A stretch of DNA of 10,997 bases from Clostridia bacterium. Its GTDB lineage: Bacteria > Bacillota_A > Clostridia > TANB77 > CAG-508. A program made the position numbers and the translations under genes. Positions 1 to 6,657 of the stretch are shown here, piece by piece. Location: positions 1-10,997 of the forward strand of contig JAGATI010000014.1 in NCBI GenBank assembly GCA_017621295.1. Direction: 5' to 3'. How positions within the stretch are numbered: the stretch's first letter is position 1; each line of letters begins with the position of its first letter. The notes beneath the pieces were generated by a model that did no database searches, was not told where the DNA came from, and worked only from the letters and a program-made list of their open reading frames with translations.

Positions 1-2
1 AA

Positions 3-215
3 AACATAGAAATACTTCTTACAATAAATAATGAAATAGAAAATGCAATATTTTTTAAAAAGGGTAGCTATAACTTAGATGATATTATACAATATACTAA
101 AAAGTTACAAGACCAAAAATCAGACGAGCTATTAAAGTTCAAAACAAAAAAATTTAAATGCACAAAAGTACTATATGATGGTAATAAAATTTATAAAATG
201 CAGTTTCAAGATTAA
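3..215 (+). CDS. C-terminal part of a small envelope protein, related to the next genes (5' end outside window)
   Basis: This is an open frame from the window edge to TAA at 213-215, giving about 70 residues that start NIEILLTINN. No start is visible, so the N-terminus lies upstream. The end of the protein carries an FKC motif followed by an alternating pattern (KKFKCTKVLYDGNKIYKMQF). The proteins at 231 and 711 end in the same way, as KTFKCSEIRIN and KKFKCNQIKYH followed by a Tyr/Lys-rich strand. From this I infer that it is a third paralogue with the same small extracytoplasmic domain. The stop is followed at once by AGGAGG, the ribosome binding site of the next gene, so the two are very likely co-transcribed. 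The function is not known. Confidence 0.75.
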   Translation, partial: NIEILLTINNEIENAIFFKKGSYNLDDIIQYTKKLQDQKSDELLKFKTKKFKCTKVLYDGNKIYKMQFQD

Positions 216-230
216 GGAGGAAAATCTTTC

Positions 231-689
231 GTGGAAAACGCATCAAAAGCATTAATAATGGCAGTTAGTATAATATTAGGAATAATGATAATCACATTTC
301 TTTTCTTTGTATTTGGAATGTTAAAAAACTACAATTCAAAAAATATAGTCAAAATAGAAGAAACAGAAACAGCTAGCTTTAATAAAGAGTTTTTTAAATA
401 TTATGAAAATGGAAAAGATGTGATAAAAGTGACAGTGCATGATATTATATCTATTTCTAATTTTGTAAAAGAAAATAATTTAAAATATGATGTAAAAGAA
501 GCTACACAAAATTCTTATTATGTTACAATAGATGTATATACAAAAAGTGAAAAAATATATAATTTTGAAAAAATTAATCAAGATGAGTATACTAATTTTT
601 TAGAGCAAAATAAAACTTTTAAATGTTCAGAAATTAGAATAAATAAAATAACAAAAAGAGTTGAATATGTAAAATATGAAGAAGTATAA
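231..689 (+). CDS. Small pilin-like membrane-anchored protein, MENASKAL family
   Basis: A 152-residue protein with a GTG start. That start is supported by AGGAGG at 215-220 and by the MENASKAL opening shared with the genes at 1206 and 1767. Residues 8-31 form one hydrophobic helix, and the rest is a polar Lys/Glu/Asn-rich domain expected outside the membrane. After the helix an ETASFNKEFFKYYENGKD stretch corresponds to the FNSKF-x-x-x-EGK stretch of the other copies. The C-terminus has the FKC motif shared with the partial gene upstream and with the gene at 711, so this protein links the two subgroups. I see no type IV prepilin peptidase site (G followed by FTLIE), no lipobox and no obvious signal peptidase site. 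A pilin-like structural role is only an inference from shape and tandem arrangement. Confidence 0.85.
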   Translation: MENASKALIMAVSIILGIMIITFLFFVFGMLKNYNSKNIVKIEETETASFNKEFFKYYENGKDVIKVTVHDIISISNFVKENNLKYDVKEATQNSYYVTIDVYTKSEKIYNFEKINQDEYTNFLEQNKTFKCSEIRINKITKRVEYVKYEEV

Positions 690-710
690 TCAAATATAGA
701 AAGGATTATA

Positions 711-1139
711 ATGAAACAAAAACTTATTATAATTATATGTATATTTTTATTTATAACATTAATATTTGTTTTAGGAATATACCATCACAATATAATTAAT
801 GCAGAATCAAATAAAAATAATAAAGAATTTGAAAAATATACTAAAGATGTAATTACAGGAACAGATCTAATTACAGTAATAAATAAAGCAATAGATAAAA
901 ATGAATTTAATGGAATATATAAAGATGAAAATTCAAAATATATAACAAATGATACAAATTCTATAAAAATAGAAATAAAATTTTTAGAAAAAGAAGAAGT
1001 TATAACAATGGAATCTATTTATAATTTGGGAATAGAAGAGTTTATAAAACATTATTCAAATAAGAAGTTCAAATGTAATCAAATCAAATATCATAATAAA
1101 ACAAAAAATATAAGTTATTTGAAGTTTGAAGAAGTTTAA
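711..1139 (+). CDS. Small membrane-anchored or secreted protein sharing the FKC C-terminal motif
   Basis: A 142-residue protein starting at ATG 711, with AAAGGA at 700-705 as a moderate ribosome binding site, 21 nt after the preceding gene. Residues 1-22 (MKQKL, then a long Ile/Phe/Leu run) form a signal anchor. A cleavable signal peptide ending near INA-ES around residue 31 is possible. The N-terminus does not have the MENASKAL head, but the C-terminus repeats the KKFKCNQIKYH...YLKFEEV pattern of its neighbours. It therefore looks like a paralogue with a different membrane head on the same domain. The conserved single Cys in FKC could serve in a disulfide or covalent link, but nothing proves this. 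Function unknown; probably the same operon as its neighbours. Confidence 0.82.
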   Translation: MKQKLIIIICIFLFITLIFVLGIYHHNIINAESNKNNKEFEKYTKDVITGTDLITVINKAIDKNEFNGIYKDENSKYITNDTNSIKIEIKFLEKEEVITMESIYNLGIEEFIKHYSNKKFKCNQIKYHNKTKNISYLKFEEV

Positions 1140-1148
1140 GCTATAGTA

Positions 1149-1178
1149 ATAATTTTTAGAGTAAAAATCTAAAATTAT
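1149..1178 (+). other. Intergenic RNA hairpin between the genes at 711 and 1206
   Basis: ATAATTTTTAGA (1149-1160) pairs with TCTAAAATTAT (1168-1178) with one bulged base, around a 7-nt loop. No U-run follows, so I do not call it a terminator. It lies just before the strong GGGAGG ribosome binding site of the gene at 1206. It could be a processing or stability element that sets the amounts of the downstream pilin-like proteins. The pairing is seen in the sequence; the role is a guess. Confidence 0.4.
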
Positions 1179-1205
1179 ATAAATAAAACTAGGGAGGAAA
1201 TAAAT

Positions 1206-1637
1206 ATGGAGAATGCATCAAAAGCACTAATAATAGCAGGTTCAATAATATTGGCAGTATTAATTATAATACTTGGAATGTATTTTTATAACTTAGCAGC
1301 AGGAGCTGGAAAAAGTATAAATATGTCAGAATATGAAATTCAGCAGTTTAACTCTAAATTTACTATGTACGAAGGAAAAGTAACAGGTTCACAGGCAAAA
1401 CAATTATGTGATGCAATAGAAAACCATAATGCTGCATATGTTAATGAACCAACTAAACAAGTAGGGGTTGCAGAAATTTCACAAGATGCTGTTGCAACAG
1501 ACAGTTCAAAAATAGGGCAAGGGAGAGCAAGAAAATCATATATACAAGAAGGGTTAACATATGATGTGACTATTGGATATGATTTAAATACAGGACTTGT
1601 TTCTAATATAGGTATTAGAGCTACTACAGGACATTAA
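1206..1637 (+). CDS. Small pilin-like membrane-anchored protein, MENASKAL family
   Basis: A 143-residue protein starting at ATG 1206, preceded by a strong GGGAGG at 1192-1197. The helix at residues 7-29 (KALIIAGSIILAVLIIILGMYFY) is nearly identical to that of the next gene, differing at 9 of the first 87 bases, which points to tandem duplication. After the helix come GAGKSINMSEYE, FNSKFTMYEGK and a LCDAIENHN motif with the only cysteine. The C-terminal half contains a Tyr/Val strand pattern (YDVTIGYDLNTGLVSNI). The protein is less charged than the copies upstream. It resembles tandem pilin-like proteins of unknown function that I recall from Clostridia genomes. No known processing motif is present. 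Confidence 0.88.
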   Translation: MENASKALIIAGSIILAVLIIILGMYFYNLAAGAGKSINMSEYEIQQFNSKFTMYEGKVTGSQAKQLCDAIENHNAAYVNEPTKQVGVAEISQDAVATDSSKIGQGRARKSYIQEGLTYDVTIGYDLNTGLVSNIGIRATTGH

Positions 1638-1766
1638 AACTAATGAAAGAACTAAATATACATATGGATATAAGTGGAATATGACTTAATAGTATTAAAA
1701 ACAAAAAAGGAATAGGCTAACCTTTAATAAAACCTAAAAATAATGAAAAGCAAGAGGATAAAAGAA

Positions 1767-2210
1767 ATGGAAAATGCATCAAAAGCATTAATAATAGCAG
1801 GTTCAATAATATTAGCAGTACTAATTATAGTTTTAGGAATGTATTTTTACAACCAAGCAGTAGGAATAGGTAAAAATATAAATATGACTGAATATGAATT
1901 ACAAGCATATAATTCAAAATTTATTAATTTTGAAGGAAAAGCAAGTGGAACTAAAGCAAGAGAATTATGTGATGTAATGAAACAACATAATATTGTAAAT
2001 TCTACTAATAAGGAAACAGGAGTATTTGCATATTATAATGCTCAAAGTGATAATACTTCTAATTTTACAGCCGTTATAGCTGATAGTAGTCTTAATACAC
2101 AAATTGACAATGTTAAGAGTTTATTAAAAACAGGGAAGTTTTATGAGATTATATTGATTTATGATAACCAAAAGGGAATAGTATCAGCAATTAATTTTAA
2201 AGAATTATAA
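1767..2210 (+). CDS. Small pilin-like membrane-anchored protein, MENASKAL family, tandem copy
   Basis: A 147-residue protein. A longer reading from ATG 1743 would add eight residues. I prefer ATG 1767 because it gives the shared MENASKALIIAGSIILAVLI opening and because AGAGGAT at 1754-1760 is well spaced before it. Features parallel the gene at 1206: one helix at residues 7-29, the segment GIGKNINMTEYELQAYNSKF, an EGKASGTKARELCDVMKQHN motif with a single Cys, and a C-terminal strand ending in INFKEL. The two copies diverge strongly after the Cys motif, so the membrane head is conserved and the exposed half varies. That is what a set of interacting subunits with different surfaces would show. 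Function unknown. Confidence 0.88.
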   Translation: MENASKALIIAGSIILAVLIIVLGMYFYNQAVGIGKNINMTEYELQAYNSKFINFEGKASGTKARELCDVMKQHNIVNSTNKETGVFAYYNAQSDNTSNFTAVIADSSLNTQIDNVKSLLKTGKFYEIILIYDNQKGIVSAINFKEL

Positions 2211-2225
2211 GGTAGTGATTGATAA

Positions 2226-2811
2226 ATGGAAAATGTAGTACATGCAATAAAAGTTGCATTTGGAGCCATTGCTTTTTGTTTAGCACTTACAATTAGTTTT
2301 ATGCTATTTGGAAGAATAAAACATGCACGGTAATGCAGTTTTATATTCAAAAGACGAAAGTTTATATTATGAAACTAAAGATTATGAAAAAGAAAATCCT
2401 GTAATAAAACAAAAACGAATTGTTGGATTAGAAACTGTTGTTTGTAGCATATTTAATTATCAAAATTCAGAAGAGGTTATATATTTAAGAAAAGGAAACT
2501 ATAATCAAGATACAGGAGATGTATATAATGTACAAAAAATTTTATTATATACATCTAGCAAAAATTTGCAAGAAATAGATTGCTTTAATATTGAAGCTGA
2601 AACAAAAAGAATAGAAAATTGGACAAGTAATGAAGAAGAAATAAATAATCATACTGGTGTATTACTTTATGGTGGAATATATGACGGAAATAATTATGAT
2701 GGACTAATTAATACAGATTTTAATAATAGCCCTAAATTTGTAGAAGAAATAGGTAAGTCTATAGTAGATGGAAAAGAAAAAACTTTTATTTATTATACAA
2801 TTATTAATTAG
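2226..2811 (+). CDS. Membrane-anchored pilin-like protein, split by a +1 frameshift at CGG
   Basis: The frame from ATG 2226 encodes one membrane helix (MENVVHAIKVAFGAIAFCLALTISFMLFG...) and ends at CGG-TAA (2328-2333). The frame one base ahead continues NAVLYSKDESLYYE to the stop at 2809-2811. Restoring the frame gives about 194 residues: N-terminal helix, an RIVGLETVV segment and a C-terminal domain. As I recall them, full-length relatives in Clostridia continue straight from the helix into an AVLY..D.T.YYE stretch, so both halves belong to one protein. A stop in the second frame at 2317-2319 limits the crossing point to positions 2320-2333, which contain the CGG. The ribosome binding site is weak (AAGGTAGTGA at 2209-2218). 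The gene could be recoded, recently inactivated or misassembled; I favour recoding because of the same pattern in two other genes. Confidence 0.78.
2328..2331 (+). other. Putative recoding site 1: in-frame CGG followed by a stop
   Basis: The zero-frame codons are GCA CGG TAA. Skipping the C and reading GGT as Gly continues with AAT GCA GTT in the downstream frame and avoids TAA. If CGG is instead decoded and the next T skipped, the product differs by one residue (Arg for Gly). The layout, a poorly read codon next to a stop, recalls the +1 shift in bacterial prfB, but the sequence is different. Confidence 0.55.
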
Positions 2812-2834
2812 GTGGACAAATAGAGGAGGTTATC

Positions 2835-3360
2835 ATGGAAGATAGTGTAATTACAATAATAGCAATATTTTTAGCTGCAATACTTATGTTTATATTTCCT
2901 ATGATGGCTGTTTCTGATAGATTGGATGATATATCACAATTATCTGTTCAATCTGAGACATCTGAGTTTGTAGATAGAATTAGAAAAAAAGGTGTTCTTA
3001 CATTAGATGATTATAATGGATATATACGGAACAGCAAGCTTAGGAGGAGTTACACCATTAAATGTAGAAATCGAAATACAAATACTAGATGAGAATCCAA
3101 ATATTGAAGCAAATAATAATGATAAAACAAAAATAGGGGAAAATTTATATTATAATATATATACAAGTCAAATAGAAGAAAGACTTGGAAAAGATGGAAA
3201 AATAGTACTAAAAGAAGGAGATATTATTAGTGTAAACGTAAAAAATACTAATAAAACATTAGGTCAGGTTTTAAGAAATATATTTTATAAAGTATCAGAT
3301 GATGCATATGAAATTGCAGCATCTGATAGTGGCATAATATTAATAGACGGAAATATATAA
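2835..3360 (+). CDS. Membrane-anchored envelope protein (MEDSVIT family), split by a +1 frameshift at CGG
   Basis: The start at ATG 2835 has a strong AGGAGG at 2824-2829. The first frame encodes a helix at about residues 5-25 (VITIIAIFLAAILMFIFPMMA), then SDRLDDISQLSVQSETSEFVDRIRKKGVLTLDDYNGYI. The sequence then turns into low-complexity basic residues and stops at 3090-3092. The frame one base ahead carries the expected continuation (NVEIEIQILDENPN, IGENLYYNIYTSQIEE, EGDIISVNVKNTNKTLGQVLRNIFY) to TAA at 3358-3360. Joined at the CGG (3027-3029), the product is about 174 residues. As I recall the family in Clostridia, it has both the DISQL...TEFVD segment and the LDENP...GDIISV.VKNTN segment in one chain. 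It is predicted to sit with its neighbours in one membrane-associated assembly. Its function is not known. Confidence 0.8.
3027..3030 (+). other. Putative recoding site 2: in-frame CGG
   Basis: The zero-frame codons are TAT ATA CGG AAC. Skipping the C and reading GGA as Gly continues ACA GCA AGC in the downstream frame, giving YIGTASLGG. Stops alone only limit the crossing to 3007-3092. The family-like text on both sides narrows it to roughly 3021-3060, and CGG is the only CGG in that stretch. Confidence 0.55.
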
Positions 3361-3385
3361 ATAAAAAAGAGAAAGGTGGATAAAT

Positions 3386-4912
3386 ATGAAATTACAACAT
3401 TTTGCAGTTATATTCATAATTATTATATTACCAATCTCTTTTTTGCTTTCAGAATATATGGGGTCAAAAATAGAAGAAGTAAATATGCAAACAGAGTACA
3501 ATTCAAGAATAAGTGATGCAACATATGATGGAGTGAAAGCATTTGAATTAAATACAAATAAAGAAAACAAAAAAATGTCAATAAAAGAAAAAAAACAAGA
3601 AGTAGGATATGCAATAGAGGTATTTTACAAAACACTTGCCAATAAATTTTCAGCTAGTGGTTATAATAGTGACTCTTTAAAGGATTATACACCTGCAATA
3701 TTATTTAATCTATATGATGGGTTTTTTATCCAAAGCAAATATAAGAATGTAGAAAATAATAATTATGAATATGGATTAAAGCCATATGAATATTATTCAT
3801 GTAGATATATAAAGTCAGATGATTTTGATTTTATTGTTAATTATACATTAGATAATTATATATCTATTTATGGAAAGGTAAATGGAGAATTTGTAAAAAA
3901 ATCAGGATATCTAATTGATATTAGGAAAATAGATGAAGATTCAAAAAACAAAATTGACAATGGAGAGCAAGTAACTAATATTTATTATGATAATTTAAAA
4001 ATTCAAAAAGAAATTTTAACAAATTTTGAAATAAAAAATGAAGGAAATTTAATTATACAAAATGAGAAAAATTATGAGAGTACAAGCGCCTTAGAATATT
4101 ATATAGAATCATATAAATTTACAAAATGGGTAACAGAAAATTTAAAAAATATAAAACCAAAAGATTCTATAGATAGTAATACTTTGAAAAAAACAAATTT
4201 TTCTATAAATACAACTATAGAAAATGAAAATATTTTTGAAATTAATGATAATAATATACCAGAAAATAGGGATTCAGTATTTTATATGCATAAAGAATCT
4301 GTTATAAGAAAAAAAATAGAAGATAGCCTAATAACTGCAATTGCAAATTACAATCAATTTTCGACTGGAAATTATGAGTTTGTACTTCCAAATATAAAAG
4401 AAACAGATTGGGAAAATATTACTACTAAAGTTTGCATGACATCATTTGTTCAAGGATTATCTATAAAAGGAAAATATTACAATAATTATGAGGCTGTAGT
4501 AAGTAATACAAATACAGAGTTTGTAAATAAAAATGATCTAATTGTTATTGCAAATGATGGTAATTATCATACATTAAATTGCAAAGAGCTTATTAAAGAA
4601 ACAGCAAAAAATAACGATTTTGCGCATGTAGCTTATTCAAAGCGAAATCTAATTAGAAAAAAAATGAAAGTAGAGGAAAATGGTAATACATATTATTATT
4701 ATCCTCACATAGTAAATAATACAAAGAAAAACTATATGAATTGTTATAAATGTATTGTTAATTTATCAGAAGTATATAATTTAGAACAAGTTATATATGG
4801 AGAAGTAACAGATGAAAATGGAAATATTTTATATAATAAAGATACATTAAATAATATAAGAACAATATATTTTACTAGTTTGGCAAGAGAGAGATATGAT
4901 TTAAGAAAGTAA
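3386..4912 (+). CDS. Large membrane-anchored extracytoplasmic protein of unknown function
   Basis: A 508-residue protein starting at ATG 3386, with AAAGGTGGA at 3372-3380 as ribosome binding site. Residues 1-22 (MKLQHFAVIFIIIILPISFLLS) form a single signal anchor. The rest is polar and Asn/Tyr/Lys-rich, expected outside the membrane. Near the start are SDATYDGVKAFELNT and, around residues 100-120, DYTPAILFNLYDGFFIQSKY. I associate both with an uncharacterised Clostridia family found next to the small anchored proteins upstream. The end contains a pair of cysteines in a CYKC arrangement (NYMNCYKCIVNL, near residue 454). The gene keeps one unbroken frame over 1.5 kb and has no in-frame CGG, in contrast to the two genes before it. 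I infer that it is a large subunit of the same assembly. Confidence 0.87.
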   Translation: MKLQHFAVIFIIIILPISFLLSEYMGSKIEEVNMQTEYNSRISDATYDGVKAFELNTNKENKKMSIKEKKQEVGYAIEVFYKTLANKFSASGYNSDSLKDYTPAILFNLYDGFFIQSKYKNVENNNYEYGLKPYEYYSCRYIKSDDFDFIVNYTLDNYISIYGKVNGEFVKKSGYLIDIRKIDEDSKNKIDNGEQVTNIYYDNLKIQKEILTNFEIKNEGNLIIQNEKNYESTSALEYYIESYKFTKWVTENLKNIKPKDSIDSNTLKKTNFSINTTIENENIFEINDNNIPENRDSVFYMHKESVIRKKIEDSLITAIANYNQFSTGNYEFVLPNIKETDWENITTKVCMTSFVQGLSIKGKYYNNYEAVVSNTNTEFVNKNDLIVIANDGNYHTLNCKELIKETAKNNDFAHVAYSKRNLIRKKMKVEENGNTYYYYPHIVNNTKKNYMNCYKCIVNLSEVYNLEQVIYGEVTDENGNILYNKDTLNNIRTIYFTSLARERYDLRK

Positions 4913-4963
4913 ATTGTTTAAAAATAAATAAAATTGGTTATTATAAAATAAGTGAGGTATTTT

Positions 4964-6219
4964 ATGAAAAAAATAAGACCAATTTTATTTGTTTTTTTAT
5001 TAATTATAATTTATATATATGTAGCATATATATCTTTATTTCCAAATAATATTATTATATTTGAAGGAGAAACCATAAGTTTAAATAGAATTTATGGAGT
5101 TGAAATAAAAGAAGTAGGAAATTTAGATTCAAACTTACTAACTAATAGTAAAACCATGCAAGCAGCAACAAATATTACAGAAAATAGAGCAAGTCAAATT
5201 GGAAAAACAAATATAAGTTTAAATTTATTTAATAGCATACCATTAAAACAAGTTGAAGTTAATGTAATAAAAAGAACAAAAGTGGTACCTTTAGGAAATG
5301 CAATAGGACTTAAATTATATACAAAAGGTGTAATGGTAGTTGGAATGTCAGAGGTACAAGGAGAAGATAAAAATAATTATAGACCATATGAAAATACAGG
5401 ATTACAAGAAGGAGATATGATAGTCGAAATTGATGATGTAACAGTAACATGTATATCTGAATTAATAGATACAGTTAATAAATCTAAAGGTGATCAAATG
5501 AAAGTAAAATTTGTTAGAGATTCTGGCACAAAAATAACCAATATTACACCTATCAAAACATCTAGTAGTGAATATAAATTAGGACTTTGGGTAAGAGATG
5601 CTCGGGGGGCGGAGTTGGTACTGCAAGTTTTTTTGAGCCTGAAACAGGAATGTTTTGTGCTTTGGGTCATGGAATAACAGATGTAGATACAGGTGATGTT
5701 ATTAATATAGCAAATGGAGAATTAGTTACTACTAATATTATTTCAATAGCAAAAGGTGAAAAAGGAAAACCAGGTGAAATTAAAGGAAGCATAGAGACAG
5801 GAGAGAAAATTGGAGATGTATTTAAAAACACATCATTTGGAATATATGGAACTATAAGTGAAAAGAGCAAATTAGGAATAAGTTCTAATGATGAAATAGA
5901 AGTAGCTTTAAGAGATGAAATAAAACAAGGTGAAGCAGAGATCATCTGCGAATTAGAGGATGGAAAAAAGGAAAATTACAAAATTCAAATTCAAAAGGTA
6001 TATACAAGTAATAATTATGATAATAAAAGTATGTTAATTAAGATAACTGATGAAAGATTATTAGAAAAGACAGGTGGAATAGTTCAAGGTATGAGTGGTT
6101 CGCCTATAATACAAAATGGAAAATTTGTTGGAGCTGTAACACATGTATTAGTAAATGATCCTACAGTAGGATATGGAGTCTTTGCAGATATGATGATAAA
6201 ACAGATGAAGACTACTTAG
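4964..6219 (+). CDS. spoIVB: SpoIVB serine peptidase (family S55), split by a net +2 frameshift at two CGG triplets
   Basis: SpoIVB is the signalling protease that the forespore exports to trigger pro-sigma-K processing in the mother cell. ATG 4964 is chosen over GTG 4952 because GTGAGGT at 4952-4958 is the likely ribosome binding site. The first frame gives an N-terminal helix (residues 6-26) and a PDZ domain (about 112-185, including GLQEGDMIVEID), ending at GLWVRDA. The catalytic part, two bases ahead, has GVGTASFFEP, CALGHGITDVDTG and GGIVQGMSGSPI. Skipping the C of both CGG triplets (5603 and 5610) gives 417 residues with RDAGGGVGT, which lines up with RDSAAGIGT of B. subtilis. His235, Asp362 and Ser377 then match its His236/Asp363/Ser378 triad with identical spacing. 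Without the shift the product ends at 5677 and lacks the protease. spo0A, the usual downstream neighbour, is absent. Confidence 0.9.
5603..5613 (+). other. Putative recoding site 3: double CGG in spoIVB
   Basis: After GAT GCT the sequence is CGGGGGGCGGA. The first CGG (5603-5605) is in the upstream frame. After one +1 shift the second CGG (5610-5612) is also in frame, and a second +1 shift enters the catalytic-domain frame at GGA GTT GGT. Two shifts of +1 are what the frames require. The run of six Gs also allows a simple -1 slip, which would give one extra residue. Confidence 0.5.
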
Positions 6220-6283
6220 AAAAGGCTTTAAAGGATTATTTATAATAATGTATGAATTTTATTAATGAATAAATTTTTTTGCT

Positions 6284-6318
6284 AAGCAGTATAGTTTTAA
6301 AGCTATATTGCTTTTATA
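6284..6318 (+). terminator. Rho-independent terminator after spoIVB
   Basis: AAGCAGTATAG (6284-6294) pairs with CTATATTGCTT (6303-6313) over 11 positions with one G-U pair, an 8-nt loop and a T-rich tail. It closes the run of genes from the left edge to spoIVB. Confidence 0.8.
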
Positions 6319-6466
6319 TTTTAGTTATTTTATAAAATGAATTTCATAAATTTTATTTGGATAATGAAATAATTATATTACTAGTATGTACTTTTAAGAA
6401 ATTGTAATTTTGGTAATAAAAACCATACAAAAATAATAAATTTATCTATGCTATGAAAAATTAGTA

Positions 6467-6475
6467 TGATATAAT
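6467..6475 (+). promoter_or_regulatory. Extended -10 sigma-A promoter before the MgtC remnant
   Basis: TGATATAAT at 6467-6475 matches the extended -10 pattern TGnTATAAT. No good -35 lies 17 bases upstream. Transcription would start near 6482, about 20 nt before the ATG at 6501, and could also read the transglutaminase gene. Confidence 0.5.
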
Positions 6476-6500
6476 AAAAGTATATTATAGGAGGAGTTAG

Positions 6501-6638
6501 ATGGAATTGTTTAATGAAATTACAAATTCTTTTTATTTTACTGCAATTATAAGAATTTTAATAGGAATACTTCTTGCAGGAATAATAGGACTAGAAAGAG
6601 AAGTTTCAAGAGTTATTCAGAATGGAAAAGATGATTAA
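6501..6638 (+). pseudogene. N-terminal remnant of an MgtC/SapB-family membrane protein
   Basis: This is a 45-codon frame with a good ribosome binding site (GGAGGAG at 6490-6496) and promoter. Residues 15-35 (AIIRILIGILLAGIIGLERE) match the first helix and the GxxIGLERE signature of MgtC/SapB proteins, where an R..GLRTH segment would follow. Here the text changes after EVSR to VIQNGKDD and stops. I find no continuation in the other frames before the next gene, and no CGG is present, so this is a deletion rather than the frameshift type seen in spoIVB. It could still be expressed as a small membrane peptide, since start signals and frame are intact. Confidence 0.65.
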
Positions 6639-6657
6639 TTAGAAAAGAGGTCAAAAA

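Noticed and set aside
1674..1766. Terminator or riboswitch between the genes at 1206 and 1767
   Set aside because: Only a weak AAAGG/CCTTT pairing without a T-run was found.
2226..3360. Calling the broken genes simple pseudogenes
   Set aside because: The downstream frames are intact to their stops, the family motifs are kept, and all breaks share one triplet. Decay would be expected to leave varied lesions. Not excluded without reads.
3340..3635. Two minus-strand frames inside the 508-codon gene
   Set aside because: They lie opposite a gene with clear family features and a good ribosome binding site; they look like shadows.
6501..6638. A fourth CGG-type frameshift in the MgtC remnant
   Set aside because: There is no CGG here, and the rest of the protein is not present in any frame downstream.
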